Of a stretch of 64,000 bases of DNA, positions 58,388-64,000 are shown piece after piece. The DNA lies in contig NZ_JH725065.1 of the NCBI RefSeq assembly GCF_000278215.1, forward strand, positions 283,607-347,606, given 5' to 3'. The stretch comes from Bartonella rattimassiliensis 15908. GTDB taxonomy: Bacteria; Pseudomonadota; Alphaproteobacteria; Rhizobiales; Rhizobiaceae. Positions within the stretch are counted from its first letter, which is position 1. Every line of letters starts with the position of its first letter. Both the position numbers and the translations under genes were made by a program. The notes beneath the pieces were generated by a model. The model did no database searches, was not told where the DNA came from, and saw only the letters and a program-made list of their open reading frames with translations.

Positions 58388-59899
58388 ATGCCGGCAGTAC
58401 AAGAAACAATACGCCAAGTACGTGAAATAGATGTTGATCAATACAAATACGGCTTTGAAACAAAAATTAAAACAGATAAAGCTCCGAAAGGCTTAAATGA
58501 AGATATTATCAAATTTATTTCTGCTAAAAAACATGAGCCTGAATGGATGCTAACATGGCGCTTACAAGCTTACCGTCGTTGGTTGACAATGCAAGAGCCT
58601 AATTGGGCACGCCTTGAATATCCTGAAATTGATTTTCAGGAGCTTTATTATTACGCTGCTCCCCAAAATCATACAGGACCAAAATCTTTGGATGAAGTGG
58701 ATCCTGAGTTATTAGCCACATACGAAAAACTTGGCATTCCTCTTAAAGAACAAGAGATTTTGGCAGGAGTAAGAAAACAGTCTGATCCTTCTACTGTTGA
58801 TGCTAGTATGTCTGTATCGGGGCAAGTGGCTGTTGATGCGGTTTTCGATTCTGTTTCTGTTGTGACAACATTTAAAAAAGAACTGGCACGTGTAGGTGTA
58901 ATTTTTTGCTCTATTTCAGAAGCAATTATTGAACATCCTGAGCTTATTAAAGAATATTTAGGAACAGTTGTGCCTGTGAATGATAATTATTATGCGGCCT
59001 TAAATGCAGCTGTTTTTACAGATGGTTCATTTGTTTATATTCCTAAAGGAGTTCGTTGTCCTATGGAGCTTTCAACCTATTTTAGGATTAATGAACGCAA
59101 TACAGGCCAATTTGAACGAACCTTAATTATTGCAGCTGAAGATTCCTATGTTTCTTATCTTGAAGGATGTACAGCACCCCAACGTGATGAAAACCAACTT
59201 CATGCTGCTGTGGTTGAACTTATTGCCCTTGAAAAGGCTGAGATTAAATATTCTACAGTACAAAACTGGTATCCTGGCGATAAAGATGGAAAGGGTGGTA
59301 TTTATAATTTTGTGACAAAGCGTGGAGATTGTCGAGGTGATAATTCTAAAATTTCATGGACACAAGTCGAAACTGGTTCTGCAATTACTTGGAAATATCC
59401 ATCCTGCTTACTGCGTGGTGATAACGCGCGTGGAGAATTTTATTCTATTGCTGTTGCAAATGGTTATCAACAAATTGATTCGGGTACAAAAATGATTCAT
59501 TTAGGAAAAAATACATCCAGTCGTATTATTTCCAAAGGTATTTCTGCTGGTTTTTCAAATAACACTTATCGAGGACAAGTTACGGCTCATCGAAAAGCAA
59601 AAAATGCGCGTAACTTTACGCAATGTGATAGTTTATTAATAGGAAATGATTGTGGTGCTCATACAGTTCCTTATATTGAAGCAAAAAATGCGACTGCTCA
59701 GTTTGAACATGAAGCCACAACATCAAAAATTTCTGATGACCAACTTTTTTATGTGATGCAGAGAGGAATTCCCGAAGAAGAAGCTATCGCATTAATTGTC
59801 AATGGTTTTGTAAAAGAAGTCATTCAAAAACTTCCCATGGAATTTGCTGTTGAAGCACAAAAGCTTATTGGTATTAGCCTTGAAGGTAGTGTTGGATAA
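58388..59899 (+). CDS. sufB: Fe-S cluster assembly scaffold SufB
   Basis: A 503-residue scaffold that with SufC and SufD assembles Fe-S clusters. The family signatures are [22 protein letters not shown] text near 130, [20 protein letters not shown], and the conserved cysteine/histidine region [23 protein letters not shown] (here read as DCGAHTVPY). GAGAAAA precedes the ATG. sufC follows after 156 bases. It is the second gene of the suf cluster. Confidence 0.97.
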   Translation: MPAVQETIRQVREIDVDQYKYGFETKIKTDKAPKGLNEDIIKFISAKKHEPEWMLTWRLQAYRRWLTMQEPNWARLEYPEIDFQELYYYAAPQNHTGPKSLDEVDPELLATYEKLGIPLKEQEILAGVRKQSDPSTVDASMSVSGQVAVDAVFDSVSVVTTFKKELARVGVIFCSISEAIIEHPELIKEYLGTVVPVNDNYYAALNAAVFTDGSFVYIPKGVRCPMELSTYFRINERNTGQFERTLIIAAEDSYVSYLEGCTAPQRDENQLHAAVVELIALEKAEIKYSTVQNWYPGDKDGKGGIYNFVTKRGDCRGDNSKISWTQVETGSAITWKYPSCLLRGDNARGEFYSIAVANGYQQIDSGTKMIHLGKNTSSRIISKGISAGFSNNTYRGQVTAHRKAKNARNFTQCDSLLIGNDCGAHTVPYIEAKNATAQFEHEATTSKISDDQLFYVMQRGIPEEEAIALIVNGFVKEVIQKLPMEFAVEAQKLIGISLEGSVG

Positions 59900-60055
59900 T
59901 TTTATTTAATTAGATAAATAGAAGACTTAATGTAAACAGGCTGTATCAGTAGCACATAATGCTAAAAATGACCTCTATGGTGATTATGAAAGTATATGGA
60001 TGCTAAAAAATAATACGCATTGATATCTTAAAAACAGCCAGAACAGGACTAAATT

Positions 60056-60811
60056 ATGTTAGAGATAAAAAATTTGCACGCCCGTGTTTTGGGGACCGAT
60101 ACAGAAGTTATTCGTGGTTTAAACTTGACGGTTCAAGATGGGGAAGTTGCTGCTATCATGGGACAAAATGGAGCTGGAAAATCAACTTTATCATATTTGC
60201 TGGCTGGTCGTGATGACTATGAAATAACAGAAGGAAATATTCTTTATAATGGACAATCGCTTTTAGAAATGGATCCAGCAGAACGTGCTGCATATGGTAT
60301 TTTTCTTGCATTTCAATATCCAATGGAAATACCAGGGGTAGCAACGATGGAGTTTTTAAAAGTTGCGATGAATTCTCAACGCAAAGCGCGAGGCGATGAA
60401 GAGCTTAAAATTCCTGAATTTATAAAATGTGTTAAAGAAGTTTCAGCCAAACTTGAAATAGATATGGATATGCTCAAGCGTCCATTAAATGTAGGTTTTT
60501 CAGGTGGAGAAAAAAAACGTGCTGAAATTTTACAAATGGCGCTTCTTGAACCTAAACTTTGCATTTTAGATGAGACGGATTCTGGTTTAGATATTGATGC
60601 CCTAAAAATTGTTGCAGATGGTGTTAATAAGCTTCGGGATTCAAAACGTTCATTTTTGGTGATTACTCATTATCAACGGCTACTTAATTATATTATTCCT
60701 GATACAGTACATGTTCTTTATAAAGGACGAATTATCAAAAGTGGAGATAAATCCTTAGCGCTTTATTTAGAGCAAAATGGATACGCTGATCTTATCAAGG
60801 AAGCGGTTTGA
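60056..60811 (+). CDS. sufC: Fe-S assembly ATPase SufC
   Basis: A 251-residue ABC-type ATPase of the SufBCD complex. Walker A is GQNGAGKST (36-44), the signature is FSGGEKKRAEI, Walker B is LCILDETDSGLDIDAL, and the H-loop is in VITHYQR. Unlike transport ATPases it is soluble and partners SufB and SufD. A pair with sufD downstream: the two stop/start regions are only 11 bases apart. Confidence 0.97.
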   Translation: MLEIKNLHARVLGTDTEVIRGLNLTVQDGEVAAIMGQNGAGKSTLSYLLAGRDDYEITEGNILYNGQSLLEMDPAERAAYGIFLAFQYPMEIPGVATMEFLKVAMNSQRKARGDEELKIPEFIKCVKEVSAKLEIDMDMLKRPLNVGFSGGEKKRAEILQMALLEPKLCILDETDSGLDIDALKIVADGVNKLRDSKRSFLVITHYQRLLNYIIPDTVHVLYKGRIIKSGDKSLALYLEQNGYADLIKEAV

Positions 60812-60822
60812 GGTTATTGGAT

Positions 60823-62085
60823 ATGAATGAACAGCGAAATTTGTTAGCGGTTGAAGAAGATATACTCAATAATTTCAATCAGTATGTAAACAATTTACCT
60901 GGTGATAAAGCCATGCGGCAAATCCGCGAGAAAGCTATTAAGCAGTTTCAAACGACACAACTTCCTTCCCGTAAAATCGAAAATTGGCACTATACCAATC
61001 TGCGTACATTATTGAAGTCTGTTAGTAATTTTTCAAAAGTCCAAGATAATCAATTGGTTGCCCCATTACTTTCAGAAAGTACTATTTTTTCCATAAACAA
61101 TGGAAAAACATCGATACAGTCAAAAGTAGATCATCTTACAGTAAAACGCTTTTCAGATGCGTTAGAAGATAATTCTGTACAGATAAATCCAAATATTTCT
61201 GATGAGGATTTTATTGGGCAGTTAAATACTGCTTTTGTTACCGATGGCTGGCTTTTTCACATTCCTGAAAATACAAAGTCGAATATACCCATTGAATTAC
61301 AAAATATACAAATGGGAGGACAATCTCATGTTTTTTCAGATATAAAAGTTGATAAAAATAGTCAAGTTATGTTTATTGAACATCAGATTGGAAATGATCA
61401 AAATACCTTTGTCAGTTCGATATTTTCATTAAATATTGCTGCTGAGAGTGATGTTAAATGGATTCTTATTCGCGATCGTGATTTTAATTCTACACAGTTT
61501 GGGCGATTTCGTGCTGTTCTTGATCAAGGAGCGAAGCTATCACTTTATGTCATTAATATAGGGAGTCAACTCAATCGCCAGGAAGTTGATATTGAATTAC
61601 AGGGGAAAGAATCTGATTTTCAATTACGCGTTATAAATTTATTATCAGGACAAACACACAGTGATCTTACAATGACTGTTTGTCACATGGAAGAAAAATC
61701 AACATCAACTGAAATTATACGCAATGTGGTTACAGATAAGGCTGTTGGTGTTTTTCAAGGGATAATACGTGTTGCTCAAAAAGCCCAAAAAACAGATGCA
61801 CGTATGGCCTGTAATAGCCTTATCCTTTCAGATAAAGCAGAATTTAATGCGAAGCCTGAATTGGAAATTTTTGCTGATGATGTTGCATGCGGTCATGGTG
61901 CGACAGTTGCTAATATTAATCATGATTATCTTTTTTATCTCATGGCGCGCGGTATTTCATTTAAAACGGCTCGTGCTCTTTTAATTAAAGGATTTATTGC
62001 TGAACTCATTGATGACATCAAGCAAGATAATATCCAAAATGTTTTGGAGAATATCATTAATCAATGGCTTGAAAAAAATGTTTAA
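60823..62085 (+). CDS. sufD: Fe-S assembly protein SufD
   Basis: A 420-residue partner of SufB in the SufBCD complex. The C-terminal beta-helix and conserved end are visible: DKAEFNAKPELEIFADDVACGHGATV and LFYLMARGI. The ATG at 60823 is preferred; an upstream TTG at 60808 overlaps the sufC end. It is followed by sufS after 10 bases. Confidence 0.93.
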   Translation: MNEQRNLLAVEEDILNNFNQYVNNLPGDKAMRQIREKAIKQFQTTQLPSRKIENWHYTNLRTLLKSVSNFSKVQDNQLVAPLLSESTIFSINNGKTSIQSKVDHLTVKRFSDALEDNSVQINPNISDEDFIGQLNTAFVTDGWLFHIPENTKSNIPIELQNIQMGGQSHVFSDIKVDKNSQVMFIEHQIGNDQNTFVSSIFSLNIAAESDVKWILIRDRDFNSTQFGRFRAVLDQGAKLSLYVINIGSQLNRQEVDIELQGKESDFQLRVINLLSGQTHSDLTMTVCHMEEKSTSTEIIRNVVTDKAVGVFQGIIRVAQKAQKTDARMACNSLILSDKAEFNAKPELEIFADDVACGHGATVANINHDYLFYLMARGISFKTARALLIKGFIAELIDDIKQDNIQNVLENIINQWLEKNV

Positions 62086-62095
62086 GAGAGAAAAA

Positions 62096-63340
62096 ATGGA
62101 AAATAGCGTACAAACATTCAATTATAATGTCGACGAGATTCGATGTGATTTTCCTCTTTTGCACCATCAAGTTTATGGAAAGCGATTAGCATATCTTGAT
62201 AGTGGTGCTTCTGCTCAAAAGCCGCAATCAGTACTCAATGCAATGGATAATTTTTATCACTATAGTTATGCTAATGTGCACAGAGGGATGTATTTTTTAG
62301 CCAATACAGCAACACAATTGTATGAAAATTCTCGTGAGGCCGTTCGCGTTTTTCTAAATGGTCAAAAAGCTGAGGAAATTGTTTTTACGAAAAATGCAAC
62401 AGAAGCTATTAATACTGTTGCTTATGGTTGGGCTATGTCCAAACTCAAGGAAGGTGATGAGATTGTTCTAACAATCATGGAACATCATTCAAATATTATT
62501 CCGTGGCATTTTCTCCGTGAACAAAAAGGCATTAAACTTGTTTTTGTTCCTATTGATGAAAATGGTGTTTTCCATATTGAAGATTTCCAAAGGGCTTTAA
62601 GTGAAAAAACGCGGCTTGTTACTATAACGCATATGTCTAATATATTAGGAACTGTGCCTCCGGTTAAAGAGATTATTAAGCTAGCACATCACAATTCTAT
62701 TCCTGTTCTCGTTGATGGTTCTCAAGGAGCAATACATTTAACTGTTGATGTGCAAGATCTCGATTGCGATTGGTATGTTTTTACAGGTCATAAGCTTTAT
62801 GGTCCCACCGGTATTGGTGTTCTTTATGGTAAGGAGCATAGATTAGAGGAAATGCGTCCTTTTCAAGGAGGAGGAGAAATGATCGAGGAGGTAACAACCG
62901 ATAAGGTTTTTTATAATGCTCCTCCTTACCGTTTTGAAGCAGGCACACCTCCTATCGTTGAAGCTATTGGATTAGCTGCGGCTATTGATTACATACAAGA
63001 GAAAGGTCGTAGTGCGATTCATGCCCATGAAATGTCCCTTTTAGCTTATGCGCATGAAAAACTTGAAGCGATTGAGTCATTGCGCATTTATGGTCATTCT
63101 CCTAATAAAGGAGCTATTATATCATTCGCAATTGAGGGGATTCACGCCCATGATATCGCTATGTTTATTGATAGAAAAGGGGTTGCGATACGGGCGGGAA
63201 CTCATTGTGCACAACCTTTATTACAGCGCTTTGGTCTAACATCTATTTGTCGCGCATCATTAGCTATGTATAACACTCGAGAAGATGTAGATCAATTAAT
63301 AGAAGCATTGAAAGAAGCAAGGACATTTTTTAATGACTAA
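62096..63340 (+). CDS. sufS: Cysteine desulfurase SufS
   Basis: Class II cysteine desulfurase of 414 residues that supplies sulfur to SufB. The start is the ATG at 62096, with GAGAG upstream; reading farther upstream only enters sufD. It has EHHSNIIPW with the catalytic His, the PLP lysine in FTGHKLYGPTG (K233), and the active cysteine in RAGTHCAQPLL (C371) in the short class II loop. Its 3' end overlaps the next gene by 8 bases, so the pair is translationally coupled. Confidence 0.96.
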   Translation: MENSVQTFNYNVDEIRCDFPLLHHQVYGKRLAYLDSGASAQKPQSVLNAMDNFYHYSYANVHRGMYFLANTATQLYENSREAVRVFLNGQKAEEIVFTKNATEAINTVAYGWAMSKLKEGDEIVLTIMEHHSNIIPWHFLREQKGIKLVFVPIDENGVFHIEDFQRALSEKTRLVTITHMSNILGTVPPVKEIIKLAHHNSIPVLVDGSQGAIHLTVDVQDLDCDWYVFTGHKLYGPTGIGVLYGKEHRLEEMRPFQGGGEMIEEVTTDKVFYNAPPYRFEAGTPPIVEAIGLAAAIDYIQEKGRSAIHAHEMSLLAYAHEKLEAIESLRIYGHSPNKGAIISFAIEGIHAHDIAMFIDRKGVAIRAGTHCAQPLLQRFGLTSICRASLAMYNTREDVDQLIEALKEARTFFND

Positions 63341-63734
63341 ATTAATTGAAGAACATCATTCCACAGAATCTGTTGAAACTGTAAATAAAAATGAAAAGCC
63401 TTACATATCAGCAATTCCGCCAGACGAAATTGACCGTATGACGAATGATATTATTGCTGCTCTCAAAACAATTTATGACCCAGAGATTCCTGCTGATATT
63501 TATGAGCTAGGGCTGATTTATCGTATTGATATTGAAGATGACCGTTCAGTAAAAATTGAAATGACTCTTACAGCACCGGGATGTCCTGTTGCTGGTGAAA
63601 TGCCGGGGTGGGTAGAAAATGCGGTCAGTGCTGTTGAAGGAGTTTCGTATGTTGAAGTTACGATGACTTTTGATCCACCATGGACACCTGATTGTATGTC
63701 AGAAGAAGCACAAATTGCTGTCGGGTGGTACTAA
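63333..63734 (+). CDS. sufT: SUF-associated MIP18/DUF59 protein SufT
   Basis: A 133-residue protein of the DUF59/MIP18 family, a helper in Fe-S protein maturation. The signature is YDPEIPADIYELGLIYRIDI and a conserved cysteine in TAPGCPVAGEMP, followed by VEVTMTFDPPWTPDCMSEEA. The N-terminal 40 residues are variable. It overlaps sufS by 8 bases. In many Rhizobiales sufA follows; here the next gene is integrase-like instead. Confidence 0.9.
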   Translation: MTKLIEEHHSTESVETVNKNEKPYISAIPPDEIDRMTNDIIAALKTIYDPEIPADIYELGLIYRIDIEDDRSVKIEMTLTAPGCPVAGEMPGWVENAVSAVEGVSYVEVTMTFDPPWTPDCMSEEAQIAVGWY

Positions 63735-63787
63735 CAATACTGTCCATGAGTGACAAGATATTGATTTATAATGATAATCTAGCGTTA

Positions 63788-63835
63788 TTCATATTGAATT
63801 AGAGTCACGAATAACGTAAGATTCTCTCATTTCAA
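63788..63835 (-). repeat. Dispersed intergenic repeat, copy D (reverse orientation)
   Basis: The minus strand reads TTGAAATGAGAGAATCTTAC and then TTCAATATGAA. The plus-strand block CGTAAGATTCTCTCATTTCA differs at one base from the complement of copy B at 19873. Within it, CGTTATTC (63783-63790) and GAATAACG (63809-63816) form an inverted repeat. It is located between sufT and the integrase start. Confidence 0.65.
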
Positions 63836-63927
63836 GCCGGTTTATCTTGAATCAATCAAAACCACTCATTTGCACGTCACAAGCGGGGCTGGTGTGTGGG
63901 TAAAATTTATATAAGAAAGGAGTAAAA

Positions 63928-64000
63928 ATGGCTCTTATGAACCGTCTTAATGCAAGGGCTGTCGCAACATTGGGGGCTGGCAAATATAATGATGGTGCCG
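63928..64000 (+). CDS. Tyrosine-type integrase, N-terminal fragment (window edge)
   Basis: An open frame begins at the ATG at 63928 with AAGGAG at 63917-63922 and runs off the window. The 24 residues MALMNRLNARAVATLGAGKY and NDGA fit the start of the arm-type DNA-binding domain (DUF4102) of phage and island integrases, where a LT.R.V..L..G.Y.DG pattern is typical. The base content is higher in G and C (36 of the 73 visible bases) than in the neighbouring genes, which suggests transfer. The remaining gene cannot be judged, so an alternative is a short unrelated ORF. Confidence 0.65.
   Translation, partial: MALMNRLNARAVATLGAGKYNDGA

Overview
The window is chromosomal DNA from an AT-rich alphaproteobacterium of the Rhizobiales, most likely a Bartonella species. 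The main reasons are an invasion-associated locus B (IalB) type secreted protein, a RirA-type iron regulator, NtrY/NtrX, NDUFA12 and DUF2155 genes, a SUF cluster with two cysteine desulfurases, and long, very AT-rich intergenic spacers. No species call is possible from the sequence alone.

Layout, left to right. Positions 1-4946: pyruvate dehydrogenase (pdhB end, pdhC), lpd, lipoyl synthase and a RatA/COQ10-like gene, so lipoylated enzymes lie beside the enzyme that makes lipoate. Positions 5811-7957, minus strand: rirA-ispDF-cinA, where ispDF appears to start at a rare ATT codon. Positions 8072-13960: ntrY-ntrX-trkA and a small glycosyltransferase. Positions 14106-19312: clpP-clpX-lon-hup, a proteostasis block ending in a clear terminator. 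A spacer of about 1.1 kb follows, then trmFO (minus), tRNA-Leu, trigger factor, gatB, NDUFA12 and DUF2155.

Positions 27295-43197: a rhomboid protease and rlmB converge, followed by the classic transcription/translation block tRNA-Tyr, tRNA-Gly, tuf, tRNA-Trp, secE, nusG, rplK, rplA, rplJ, rplL, rpoB, rpoC. A candidate L10 leader and a rplL/rpoB attenuator hairpin are visible. After rpoC there is a 1.4 kb island of extreme AT content, then an ialB-like gene converging on rne.

Positions 48520-56901: cell-wall genes (amidase, PBP1A), prfB with its programmed frameshift, and minus-strand bcp, tyrS and an alpha/beta hydrolase. Positions 57062-63734: a cysteine desulfurase followed by sufB-sufC-sufD-sufS-sufT, with a candidate Irr-type iron box before sufB. 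At the extreme right edge (63928) a tyrosine-integrase-like gene starts where sufA would be expected, so an integrated element probably begins there.

Most of the window is conserved housekeeping sequence. The less ordinary signals are the ATT start of ispDF, a dispersed intergenic repeat family (copies near 5500, 5690, 19890 and 63810), palindromes in the AT-rich region before the ialB-like gene, an NtrX without the sigma54-contact motif, and the integrase at the edge. I did not find a convincing wholly new system; the integrated element lies mostly outside the window.
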